A DNA stretch of 9,836 nt from an uncultured Coriobacteriaceae bacterium (GCA_902783925.1 CACZSV010000169.1:1-9836), one strand, 5' to 3'; positions 1 through 6,802 are shown, counted from the first letter of the stretch. The notes: generated by a model not told the origin, from the sequence alone. Translations and numbers: made by a program.

Positions 1-236
1 CAAACTTCATCGTGGTGTCTGGTATTCCGCTCTTTGTCCAGGGAGCGGCTGCCGGTAAGGGCATCATGAACAGGGCGGGCTTGGGACTAACCTGGCAAAT
101 CGTTATCGGTGTGCTGGGATTATTGTCAGGTCTGTTTTTCATCGTCGTGACGGTTCTCGGTCTCGTCGATTTCTGGGCAAACTTCCGAAAGCTTGATCGT
201 AGCGACGTTATCGCATATGAATCGGGCTCGGAATAG
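1..236 (+). CDS. C-terminal end of a DUF2232-like integral membrane protein (5' end outside window)
   Basis: An open frame enters the window (first full codon at 3) and stops with TAG at 234-236, giving about 77 residues. The visible part is hydrophobic: a Gly/Ala-rich stretch, then a long membrane segment (WQIVIGVLGLLSGLFF and on), ending in a short charged cytoplasmic tail after DFWANFRKL. The closing pattern of a hydrophobic helix, GLxDFWxNFRK and a polar tail resembles the C-terminus of DUF2232/YybS-type proteins. In several Gram-positive lineages these are encoded between rpsR and rplI, and rplI follows here 61 bp downstream in the same orientation. The GTG at 12 is an internal valine codon, because the reading frame is open to the window edge. 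Function is unknown. The family name is inferred from a short fragment plus gene order. Confidence 0.65.
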   Translation, partial: NFIVVSGIPLFVQGAAAGKGIMNRAGLGLTWQIVIGVLGLLSGLFFIVVTVLGLVDFWANFRKLDRSDVIAYESGSE

Positions 237-241
237 GCGCG

Positions 242-277
242 TACATATATGTAAGCAGCCCTGCGCCATAGCGGGGC
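242..277 (+). promoter_or_regulatory. rplI leader: 12-bp palindrome followed by a GC-rich hairpin
   Basis: Immediately after the upstream stop lies the perfect palindrome TACATATATGTA (242-253). It is followed by a hairpin with arms GCCCTGC (258-264) and GCGGGGC (271-277), which pairs over 7 bp with one U-G wobble around a 6-base loop. The hairpin ends three bases before the rplI Shine-Dalgarno (GAAGGAAAG, about 280-288). No T-run follows, so a classical terminator is unlikely. It could be a processing site, an mRNA stabiliser or a site controlling L9 translation. The structure is visible in the sequence; the role is inferred. Confidence 0.3.
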
Positions 278-297
278 ACGAAGGAAAGTAAAGAACA

Positions 298-876
298 ATG
301 AAAGTTATTTTGCTGAAGGAACTCAAGGGCCGCGGTGGAGAAGGCGACGTTGTGGATGTTGCCCAGGGCTTTGCGGTGAACTACCTGCTTCCGCAGGGCA
401 TTGCCATCGAGGCGACGAAAGGCGAGCTTAAGCAGCTCGAGCAGCGCCGAGGCAATATCGCAAAACGCGAGCTTGCCCGCACGACCGATGCAAACACCAT
501 CAAGGAAGCTCTCGATGGCAAAAGCGTTCGCGTGTTTGTCAAAGTTGGCGAAGAGGGCCAGCTCTTTGGTTCCGTTACCACAGCTATGCTGTCCGAGGCT
601 ATTCTCGAGCAGATTGGCGTGACTGTCGATCGCAAAAAGATCGATCTCGGCAAGGCTATCAAGGTTGCCGGCAAGCACGAGATTACGGTTTCTGTCTATC
701 GTGACATCAAAGCTGTCGTCGAGGTCAACGTCATGAGCGACGAGGCGGACCTCGAGATTCTCGACGCGATTGAAGAAGCAGCCGAGGAAGTTGCCGAAGA
801 GGCAGCAGCTGAAGAGGCTGCCGAAGAAGCCGTCGAAGAGGCTGCAGAAGAAGCGGCTGAAGAGGCTGCCGAGTAG
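298..876 (+). CDS. rplI: 50S ribosomal protein L9 with an extended Glu/Ala-rich C-terminus
   Basis: This is bL9 of the large ribosomal subunit, which binds 23S rRNA near the L1 stalk and helps maintain reading-frame fidelity. The N-terminus (MKVILLKELKGRGGEGDVVDV, then GFAVNYLLPQGIA) is the classical L9 signature. It is followed by the charged connecting helix and the C-terminal domain, with KVGEEGQLFGSVT at about residue 81 and the end of the fold near residue 148. L9 is usually about 148-150 residues. This one has 192, because about 40 residues of nearly pure Glu/Ala (EEAAEEVAEEAA-type repeats, from about residue 158) are added. The ATG at 298 is preceded by GAAGGAAAG at good spacing. It probably shares a transcript with the DUF2232-like gene upstream, as in the common rpsF-ssb-rpsR-rplI neighbourhood. 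The usual downstream partner dnaB is not present. Confidence 0.97.
   Translation: MKVILLKELKGRGGEGDVVDVAQGFAVNYLLPQGIAIEATKGELKQLEQRRGNIAKRELARTTDANTIKEALDGKSVRVFVKVGEEGQLFGSVTTAMLSEAILEQIGVTVDRKKIDLGKAIKVAGKHEITVSVYRDIKAVVEVNVMSDEADLEILDAIEEAAEEVAEEAAAEEAAEEAVEEAAEEAAEEAAE
768..873 (+). repeat. In-frame GAA/GAG-GCx low-complexity repeat encoding the L9 tail
   Basis: The 3' end of rplI consists of repeated units such as GAAGAGGCTGCCGAAGAAGC. They encode runs of EEAA with occasional V replacing A. Codons are varied (GAA/GAG, GCA/GCT/GCC/GCG), so this is not a simple recent slippage tract. Such repeats can nevertheless change length between strains by recombination. Confidence 0.7.
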
Positions 877-883
877 TTATCCC

Positions 884-961
884 GAGCGGCTACCGGAAAA
901 GGGAGGCGTCCTCGCTTAGGACGAGCTTCGCTTAATCACTCCCTTTTCCGACAGGCTGCTC
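884..961 (+). terminator. Long imperfect inverted repeat downstream of rplI (probable transcript end)
   Basis: A 12-bp perfect stem pairs CGGAAAAGGGAG (894-905) with CTCCCTTTTCCG (939-950). It encloses a smaller hairpin, CGTCC/GGACG (907-911 and 919-923). Outside it, after a small internal loop, GAGCGGC (884-890) pairs with GCTGCTC (955-961) with one G-U wobble. No run of T follows, so this is not a textbook intrinsic terminator. Its position seven bases after the rplI stop codon suggests a 3' end or processing structure. Confidence 0.5.
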
Positions 962-1054
962 TCGAGTATTAGAAATCAGCAAATTTTCAAACATGGTGCC
1001 CCGGTAGCAGCTTTTTCTTCATGCCGTTTCTTGAAAAGAAGTAGGGTGTGCAGT

Positions 1055-1078
1055 GGGGCCTTTGAGGCTCCTTTCTTT
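1055..1078 (+). terminator. Intrinsic-terminator-like hairpin in the HAD gene leader
   Basis: GGGGCCT (1055-1061) pairs with AGGCTCC (1065-1071) over 7 bp including one G-U, around the loop TTG. TTTCTTT (1072-1078) follows directly, the form of a Rho-independent terminator. It ends only 10 bases before the Shine-Dalgarno of the next gene. Either it stops read-through from rplI while the HAD promoter overlaps it, or it is a leader attenuator for the HAD gene. Confidence 0.5.
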
Positions 1079-1101
1079 ATGGACCAACGAAGGGAAATTG
1101 C

Positions 1102-1764
1102 ATGCGTGTTGGCACAGCGGATGTAGATGCTGTCATATTTGATTTCGATGGAACGCTCGCGGATTCGATGTGGGTGTGGGACGACGTTGATAGGCGGTTT
1201 CTCGCAAAACGCAATATCCCATTTACGGCAGAATACGGAGAGATGGTCGCTGTGCTTGGTTTTGAGCTTGGGGCCCAATTCTCTATTGAGCATTTTCATC
1301 TTGATGAAACACCCGAAGACATAATTGCGGAATGGCAGCAAAACGCAGAAGAAGGCTACGCGACGCAGGTTATGCTGAAACCCGGCGCCAAGGAGTTCCT
1401 CAAGCGCTGCAAGTCGGAAGCCCTTCCCATCGCAATCGCCACTTCTCTGCAGCGTTATCTATTGGAGCCAGCGCTCAAGAACAATGGCATTTTCGGCATG
1501 TTCGATACGATCTGCATTTGCGACGAGCTCCAATGCGGTGGCAAGTCGAATCCGGCAGTATATGAAGAGGCGGCACGCAGGCTCGGCGTATCACCGCAAC
1601 GCTGCGCGATCTTCGAAGATGTTGTCACGCCGGCAAAATCTGCCAAACAAACCGGCGCGTATGTTGTGGGTGTCTACGACGAACATAAGCAGCAGGCTAC
1701 AGAAGAGCTCCGTGCTGTCGTCGATTTGTTCATCGAGGATTTCTTCGAGCTTCTTTCCCAATAA
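1102..1764 (+). CDS. HAD-superfamily hydrolase, phosphatase/phosphoglucomutase-like (subfamily IA)
   Basis: A 220-residue cytoplasmic enzyme of the haloacid dehalogenase superfamily, probably a small-molecule phosphatase or phosphomutase; the substrate cannot be told from sequence. Motif I is FDFDGTLAD, with nucleophile D14 and acid/base D16. A helical cap follows (about residues 22-90), typical of the beta-phosphoglucomutase/phosphoglycolate phosphatase group. Motif II is IATS (T114/S115), motif III is K148 in GGKSNP, and motif IV is FED (E172, D173). All catalytic positions are present and the length is normal. The start ATG at 1102 has GAAGGGA at 1089-1095. The gene is monocistronic as far as visible: the terminator-like hairpin lies just upstream and the next gene is convergent. 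LGVSPQRCAIFEDVV is the usual subfamily IA C-terminal block. Confidence 0.87.
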   Translation: MRVGTADVDAVIFDFDGTLADSMWVWDDVDRRFLAKRNIPFTAEYGEMVAVLGFELGAQFSIEHFHLDETPEDIIAEWQQNAEEGYATQVMLKPGAKEFLKRCKSEALPIAIATSLQRYLLEPALKNNGIFGMFDTICICDELQCGGKSNPAVYEEAARRLGVSPQRCAIFEDVVTPAKSAKQTGAYVVGVYDEHKQQATEELRAVVDLFIEDFFELLSQ

Positions 1765-1833
1765 GGATAATTGCGTATATCGAAGCAGGTCAAATCTTCA
1801 ATACAACTGAGGGCTTGACGGCAGGGCTTCTCT

Positions 1834-4353
1834 TCAGACCATCAGAGGTTTTAGATACTGCCCAGTCACGCTGGTTTGACATGCTGCGATATCTTCGGGG
1901 GTTCCGCACGCAACGATACGGCCGCCCGCTTCACCGCCTCCCGGGCCCAGATCGATAATCCAATCGGCGTTTGCCATGATGTCTAGATCATGCTCGATAA
2001 CGATGACGGTCGCGCCACCGTCGATGAGACCTTGTAGAACGCCAATGAGGACTTCGACATCGAGAGGATGCAGTCCGACTGTCGGCTCGTCGAAGACGAA
2101 AACGGCGCCGTTTTGCCTGCGTCCAATTTCGCTTGCAAGCTTGAGCCTCTGCGCCTCGCCGCCCGAGAGCGCTGGAGTAGCCTCTCCCAGAGTTAAGTAA
2201 CCCAATCCAAGGCTAGAAAGCGTGCTGAGTTTGTTTCGTGCTCGCTTGAGGGGAGCGCTGTCCGCTTTCTCCGCGTTTTCGAGAATGGCGAGCGCGCTGT
2301 CTACATCATAGGCGAGCAGCTCTGGCAGATTAGGCCCATCTTCTCCAAGGCCTATAGATGAAGCCTCCGCTCCGTAGCGTCTTCCTCTGCAGTCGGGGCA
2401 TTCGATCTCCACGTCGGGCAGAAATTGCACATCGAGCGTGATCTGGCCAGTTCCATCGCAGGTTGGGCATCTCAGCGACCCCGTGTTGTACGAGAACGCG
2501 CCGGGTTTCAGTTTATGCTCTTGAGCTTTCGGGGTTGCCGCATACGCCTTTCGAAGCTCGTCGAGCACGCCGCTGTACGTTCCCACCGTTGAGCGAACGT
2601 TCGTTCCAATGGGCGTTGCATCAATGAGGTTCACGCGGGTGATGCCATTCATGTCTATAGAACGAACATGTTCTGGAAGGCGCGCTCCTTCAAGCTCTGC
2701 TCTGATTGCGGGGATGAGGCTTTCGAGCACAAGGGTCGTTTTTCCGCTTCCAGAGACGCCTGTGACAACCGTGAGGGTCTGGCGAGGAATAGATAACTGC
2801 ATAGGTTTGACGGTGTGTATTGCACCTGTAGTGATGTCGATTGTTCCATGTTCAAAAAGAGCAGCCTCTGTCTTCAGGCGCTTTCGCCCCCGTACCGCCT
2901 GTGCGCCGGAGAGGTATTCGCCTATCCGCGACTGCGGGTTCTGCTCGATATCATCGACAGTTCCTTGTGCGATTATCGTACCGCCAGATAATCCTGAGCC
3001 AGGGCCAACTTCAATTATCAAGTCGGCCTCGCGCAGCACGCGCACGTCGTGATCGATCATGAGGACAGAATTTCCGTCTTGAAGCAAATCATCGACAACG
3101 TTGAGCAAGCCGTCGACATTTGCAGGATGTAGGCCGATGGAGGGTTCGTCGAGCACGTAGAGCACGCCATTTGTGCGATTGCGCACGGCGCGAGTGAGTT
3201 GAACACGTTGTCGCTCTCCTGTCGAAAGTGTCGAAGACGCGCGGTCGAGCGTAAGATATCCAAGACCGAGTTGCTGCAGACGTTCGATCGGCTCTTTCAT
3301 TCCCTGCAAGATGCTCTTTGCCATGGGGCGCATATCCGCGGGAACGCCATCTGGCATGGTGGATATCCAGGCGGAGAGCTCGTCGAGCGTCATCGATGTG
3401 GCCTGAGCAAGGTTGATTTTGCAGAGCTCTGTTGCACGCACACGCTCGGAAAGCCTTGTGCCGTGGCAATCGGGGCAGCTGTCCTCCTTCAAGAACCTGG
3501 CGACGCGCTTGAGCCCTTTTTCATCCTTGACTTTCGACAGTGCGTTTTCGACGGTGTAGACGGCGTTGAAATAGGTGAAATCCATCTCGCCAGCTATACC
3601 GGTCTTCTCATTGTGATAGAGAATATGCTTCTTTTCTGCCGGACCATGAAAGACGATTTCGCGCTCCTCGTCTGTCAGCTCGCTGAAGGGAATATTGGTG
3701 CGCACGCCCATCTCACGGCAGATATCCTTCATGAGCGACCACATGAGACTGCCCCAGACAATCACAGCTCCCTCATCAATGGTTTTACTTTCGTCGGGCA
3801 CAAGGGTCGTCATGTCGACAGCTCGCACGATGCCGGTACCCGAGCAGGTGGGGCACGCGCCGGCACTATTGAATGCCATTTCCTCTGCCCCGGGCCCAAA
3901 GAACGACTCACCGCATTCGGGGCATGTGATGGGCTGTTCGAGCGCCACGCTCATGCTTTGCGGCGTGTGGTGACCGTTGGGGCATACGTGACTCCCCAGA
4001 CGAGAAAACGCAAGGCGCAGATAATTGAGGAGTTCTGTTGAAGTGCCGAACGTCGAGCGAACATCGGGTATGCCTGGGCGCTGTTTCAAGGCAAGCGCAG
4101 CGGGGACATGGCGGACCTCATCGACATTTGCGCGGGACGATTGCGATATACGTCTGCGCGTGTAGGTTGATAGCGCATCAAGATATCGCCGAGAACCTTC
4201 TGCATAAAGCACTCCCAGCGCAAGAGAACTTTTGCCCGAGCCTGATACCCCCGCAATCTCGACAAGCTTGCCCAGGGGAATATCAACATCGATATTCTTG
4301 AGGTTGTGGACGCGTGCTCCGCGAACGGTAATGTGGTCTGGCTGGGCGTGCAT
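1834..4353 (-). CDS. UvrA-like excinuclease ABC subunit A paralogue lacking the UvrB-binding domain
   Basis: An 839-residue tandem ABC ATPase of the UvrA family. NBD1 has Walker A GVSGSGKS (35-42), the divergent signature LSTGERQRV and Walker B VLYVLDEPSIGLHP. NBD2 has GVSGSGKT, the consensus LSGGEAQRLKLA and VFVFDEPTVGLHP. Zinc-finger cysteines are visible at C144/C147 and C167/C170, then CPDCHG, and in NBD2 CPTCDGTG with CPDCRGRRY around FLPDVEIE. Housekeeping UvrA is about 940-950 residues. Here the region after CPNGHH (124-129) reaches CPECGESF (144) in under 20 residues, leaving no room for the roughly 120-residue UvrB-binding domain. This is the architecture of class II/III UvrA proteins, some linked to resistance to DNA-binding drugs (DrrC-like). 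It may bind DNA or intercalated ligands without recruiting UvrB; that function is inferred. AAAGGGAAG precedes the ATG. The gene is divergent from the DUF262 pair and convergent with the HAD gene. Confidence 0.92.
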   Translation of the reverse strand: MHAQPDHITVRGARVHNLKNIDVDIPLGKLVEIAGVSGSGKSSLALGVLYAEGSRRYLDALSTYTRRRISQSSRANVDEVRHVPAALALKQRPGIPDVRSTFGTSTELLNYLRLAFSRLGSHVCPNGHHTPQSMSVALEQPITCPECGESFFGPGAEEMAFNSAGACPTCSGTGIVRAVDMTTLVPDESKTIDEGAVIVWGSLMWSLMKDICREMGVRTNIPFSELTDEEREIVFHGPAEKKHILYHNEKTGIAGEMDFTYFNAVYTVENALSKVKDEKGLKRVARFLKEDSCPDCHGTRLSERVRATELCKINLAQATSMTLDELSAWISTMPDGVPADMRPMAKSILQGMKEPIERLQQLGLGYLTLDRASSTLSTGERQRVQLTRAVRNRTNGVLYVLDEPSIGLHPANVDGLLNVVDDLLQDGNSVLMIDHDVRVLREADLIIEVGPGSGLSGGTIIAQGTVDDIEQNPQSRIGEYLSGAQAVRGRKRLKTEAALFEHGTIDITTGAIHTVKPMQLSIPRQTLTVVTGVSGSGKTTLVLESLIPAIRAELEGARLPEHVRSIDMNGITRVNLIDATPIGTNVRSTVGTYSGVLDELRKAYAATPKAQEHKLKPGAFSYNTGSLRCPTCDGTGQITLDVQFLPDVEIECPDCRGRRYGAEASSIGLGEDGPNLPELLAYDVDSALAILENAEKADSAPLKRARNKLSTLSSLGLGYLTLGEATPALSGGEAQRLKLASEIGRRQNGAVFVFDEPTVGLHPLDVEVLIGVLQGLIDGGATVIVIEHDLDIMANADWIIDLGPGGGEAGGRIVACGTPEDIAACQTSVTGQYLKPLMV

Positions 4354-4397
4354 ACTTCCCTTTCAGATGTGCAAATATATATTCTGAATAGAACGAT

Positions 4398-4427
4398 ATC
4401 ATACGGATGGCATCCGTACTGAGACAA
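4398..4427 (-). promoter_or_regulatory. Promoter of the UvrA-like gene with embedded palindromic operator
   Basis: On the minus strand a -35 box TTGTCT (4422-4427) is separated by 18 bases from a -10 box TATGAT (4398-4403), 44 bases before the start codon. The perfect inverted repeat TACGGATG-G-CATCCGTA (4402-4418) fills the spacer and overlaps the edge of the -10 box. This is where a dimeric repressor, for example of the TetR family, would block RNA polymerase. The boxes and the palindrome are seen directly; repressor identity is inferred. Confidence 0.65.
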
Positions 4428-4475
4428 GCGGATTTGCAAAATCGGACACCATGACCAATAGTGACCGAGACGCGT

Positions 4476-4506
4476 TTGGTACATACCGTTACGATGGATT
4501 ATGTAC
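4476..4506 (+). promoter_or_regulatory. Candidate promoter/operator region of the DUF262 pair
   Basis: An inverted repeat GTACATA (4479-4485) - 14 bases - TATGTAC (4500-4506) lies 26 bases before the first DUF262 start codon. Its arms overlap weak promoter-like boxes, TTGGTA (4476-4481) and TTATGT (4499-4504), spaced by 17 bases. The repeat is real in the sequence. The promoter boxes match the consensus poorly, so the promoter call is tentative. Confidence 0.35.
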
Positions 4507-4532
4507 ATTAGCTCCATACTCGGAGGTTGAAA

Positions 4533-5603
4533 ATGCAAACCAGGCAAGGCTTTTTTCTCGACCTGCTCAGTGAGCCGCATGTGCAATACATCATCCCTGT
4601 CTACCAGCGTCTTTACTCGTGGACGCAAAAACAATGCAAGACGCTGTGGGCAGACATCATGCGTGCGGCCAGCTATAATCGCAAGCATTTTCTCAGCACC
4701 TTGCTCTATATTCCAGAGGGCGAAGAAGAGTGCCGTTGCGAAATTCGCAGCATTATCGACGGGCAGCAGCGCAGCGCTACAGTTACTCTGCTTCTTGCGG
4801 CGCTTGCCAAGTACCTAGACGAAACCCACAACGAGCTTGACGGCATCGATGCAGACACGATTAGACGCAGCTATCTGTACTGCGATGAGGGCGTTGACGG
4901 CGAACTCAGGCTCATACTGTCGCGGACAGACACCGAGACACTCTTTGCCATTGTCAACGGCACGCCCCTGCCAAATAACGCGTCCGAAAACGTCGTGCGA
5001 AATTTCGAGTTTTTCAGTGCAAAGATGCAGGAAGAAGGCTTCGATGCCGAAAAGCTTTTCAACGGCCTCAAATTACTGACTGTGATTTTTGCCGAGCTTA
5101 CGAACGAAGACTCTCCCCAGCTCGTGTTCGAAAGCCTCAATTCTAAGGGCATGCCGCTTTCCACGGCCGACCTCATCCGCAACTTCTTGCTCATTGCTAT
5201 GACGCATGAAGAACAGACGCGTCTCTATGATGAATACTGGGCACCCATCGAGAGTATGTTCCAGCCAGATCCCGGTTCGCTCAAGCTCAACAATGCCGTC
5301 CATGGCTGGCTACAGGTGCGGTACACGAAGGTCAGGGCCCTCAAAGCAAACGAAGTCTATGGCGTTTTCAAGGCGTATGTCGAGGATGAATTTGACGGTA
5401 CTGCAGAAGAGTTGCTCGACGAGCTCAGGTCGTTCTGCCTTGTTTGGGCCGAAAATTACAAGTACCACGCGGTCAAGGCGTTCCGCTCGAAGTTCGATTG
5501 GGCTAAGAACGGAAAACCCAAGACTCTGGTTTCCGACCGTCCTCTCAAAGACGGTGGACCCAAGACGCCTCCGTCATATCGCGATATCGATGTCTATCTG
5601 TAG
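4533..5603 (+). CDS. DUF262 (GmrSD N-terminal domain-like) protein, first of a tandem pair
   Basis: A 356-residue protein of the DUF262 family, the ParB-like NTP-binding/hydrolysing N-terminal domain of GmrSD type IV restriction enzymes and of SspE/BrxU-type defence proteins. Family motifs are IPVYQRLYSW (21-30), IIDGQQRSAT (74-83), with DGQQR expected to bind nucleotide, and SPQLVFESLNSKGMPL (194-209) followed by ADLIRN. Most family members continue into a DUF1524 domain with an HNH nuclease motif. This one stops just after the DUF262 region (DWAKNGKP and a short tail), so no nuclease is visible. ATG 4533 is chosen over TTG 4527 because CGGAGG (4521-4526) abuts the TTG but is ideally placed for the ATG. 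The stop TAG overlaps the Shine-Dalgarno of the next gene, implying translational coupling. A defence role is possible but unproven. Confidence 0.85.
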   Translation: MQTRQGFFLDLLSEPHVQYIIPVYQRLYSWTQKQCKTLWADIMRAASYNRKHFLSTLLYIPEGEEECRCEIRSIIDGQQRSATVTLLLAALAKYLDETHNELDGIDADTIRRSYLYCDEGVDGELRLILSRTDTETLFAIVNGTPLPNNASENVVRNFEFFSAKMQEEGFDAEKLFNGLKLLTVIFAELTNEDSPQLVFESLNSKGMPLSTADLIRNFLLIAMTHEEQTRLYDEYWAPIESMFQPDPGSLKLNNAVHGWLQVRYTKVRALKANEVYGVFKAYVEDEFDGTAEELLDELRSFCLVWAENYKYHAVKAFRSKFDWAKNGKPKTLVSDRPLKDGGPKTPPSYRDIDVYL

Positions 5604-5612
5604 GAGAATCCC

Positions 5613-6686
5613 GTGAGAACGCAGCAAAGAAAGCTCCTTGACGTGCTCGGAATGCCAAATGTCTCTTTCAAAATCCCCGTGTACCAGCGCGTGTATTCCT
5701 GGTGCGATGCTCAATGCGAGGAGCTATGGCGCGATACGCTCCGAGCGGGGCGCTTGAATAGCGAGCATTTTGTGGGGACGGTTCTGTATTCCGTTGAGGC
5801 TCAAGATGAAGATGCAGCCAGGCAATTCGATGTTATTGATGGACAGCAACGCATGGCGACTCTCACCATCATGCTCGCGGCGTTCGCCGATTATCTACGC
5901 AGTCTCGAAGAGACGCCTGATTGGATCGACGCTGGCGTGATTGAACAGACATACTTGCGTGTGGGCGATGATATTCACGTCCCCAAGCTGACCCTGGCAC
6001 GTGCAGATTGCGAAACGCTGGCAGCAGTCGTGGGCGTGTGCACGATGCCCGATGAGCCTTCCGAACGGGTGGCTGAGAATTACCGTCTTTTCAGGGGCCA
6101 TATGGAAAAGGGGGCCGATTTCGACCCGAAGGTGTTTTGGCGGGGCGTCCAGAACCTTTTCGCGATTGTCGCCGAGCTGGACGATGACGATTCGCCCCAG
6201 CTCGTCTTCGAGAGCCTTAACTCCAAAGGTATGCCGCTTACCATGGGAGATTTAGTACGCAATTCGCTGCTCGTTGGCGTAGGTCACAAGGAGCAAGCGC
6301 GCTTGTATCATGAGTACTGGGAGCAAATCGAAGCGGCCATTGGCGATGATCCCGATGGCGCTAAGCTCAATGCAGCTGTACATGGGTGGTTGGCAATACG
6401 TTTTCCGCGCGCCCGTATTCACAACGCCGGCGAAGTCTACGATGTGTTTAAAAGCTACATTATCGACGTGTATGATGGATCGCTCGAAGACCTGCTCGAG
6501 GAGCTCAGAGGGTTCTGCGAGATGTTTGGAGAAACCATACAGAACAACCCGGACAAGAAGTTCACAGTAGCCGACTGGGCAAAGGGCAAGGCGAGAACCC
6601 GTGCGGGCTCGTTTGACGATCTGCGCGGCCCGGCGAATTCTCCGCTTAAGAGGGACCTTGGCGCTTCCAGGCGCACCTTTACCTGA
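5613..6686 (+). CDS. DUF262 (GmrSD N-terminal domain-like) protein, second of a tandem pair
   Basis: A 357-residue paralogue of the preceding gene. By eye about half of the residues are identical, and key motifs lie at the same residue numbers: IPVYQRVYSW 21-30, VIDGQQRMAT 74-83, SPQLVFESLNSKGMPL 194-209. The codons in the identical 16-residue block differ at many third positions, so the duplication is old and the protein has been under purifying selection. It starts at GTG 5613, nine bases after the first gene's stop; AGGAGA (5602-5607) supplies the ribosome site. It also lacks a DUF1524/HNH domain. The last residues (about 332-357, Arg-rich) differ from the first protein's tail, and one other frame near 6680 reads AHLYL, reminiscent of the DVYL end of the first protein. 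A late frameshift is therefore conceivable but not shown. Function is unknown. Confidence 0.85.
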   Translation: MRTQQRKLLDVLGMPNVSFKIPVYQRVYSWCDAQCEELWRDTLRAGRLNSEHFVGTVLYSVEAQDEDAARQFDVIDGQQRMATLTIMLAAFADYLRSLEETPDWIDAGVIEQTYLRVGDDIHVPKLTLARADCETLAAVVGVCTMPDEPSERVAENYRLFRGHMEKGADFDPKVFWRGVQNLFAIVAELDDDDSPQLVFESLNSKGMPLTMGDLVRNSLLVGVGHKEQARLYHEYWEQIEAAIGDDPDGAKLNAAVHGWLAIRFPRARIHNAGEVYDVFKSYIIDVYDGSLEDLLEELRGFCEMFGETIQNNPDKKFTVADWAKGKARTRAGSFDDLRGPANSPLKRDLGASRRTFT

Positions 6687-6802
6687 TTGGTTGCCGAAGA
6701 GGCGCGCTCAATGGGATGGGGTTCAGCCTGCCCAAACTCGTCTGCGCGAGTGTCGTCTAGCTGCGACATCGAGCGTACCGGAGTGCGCCCAACTCAAGCC
6801 TC

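Noticed and set aside
1043..1078. T-box riboswitch (AGGGTG followed by a terminator)
   Set aside because: The conserved T-box sequence continues GGNACCGCG, which is absent. The leader is too short for a Stem I, and the gene is not an aminoacyl-tRNA synthetase or amino-acid gene.
1765..1833. Bidirectional terminator between the convergent HAD and UvrA-like genes
   Set aside because: Only a direct repeat AGGGCTT (1810-1816, 1823-1829) and a four-base dyad are seen; no stable stem with a T-run.
3199..4041. A 280-codon open frame on the plus strand antisense to the UvrA-like gene
   Set aside because: It lies wholly inside the well-supported UvrA coding sequence, has no domain similarity I recognise and no convincing ribosome site; it is a codon-bias shadow.
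4527..4532. TTG start codon for the first DUF262 protein
   Set aside because: The GGAGG at 4522-4526 touches this codon with no spacing, while ATG 4533 has six bases of spacing.
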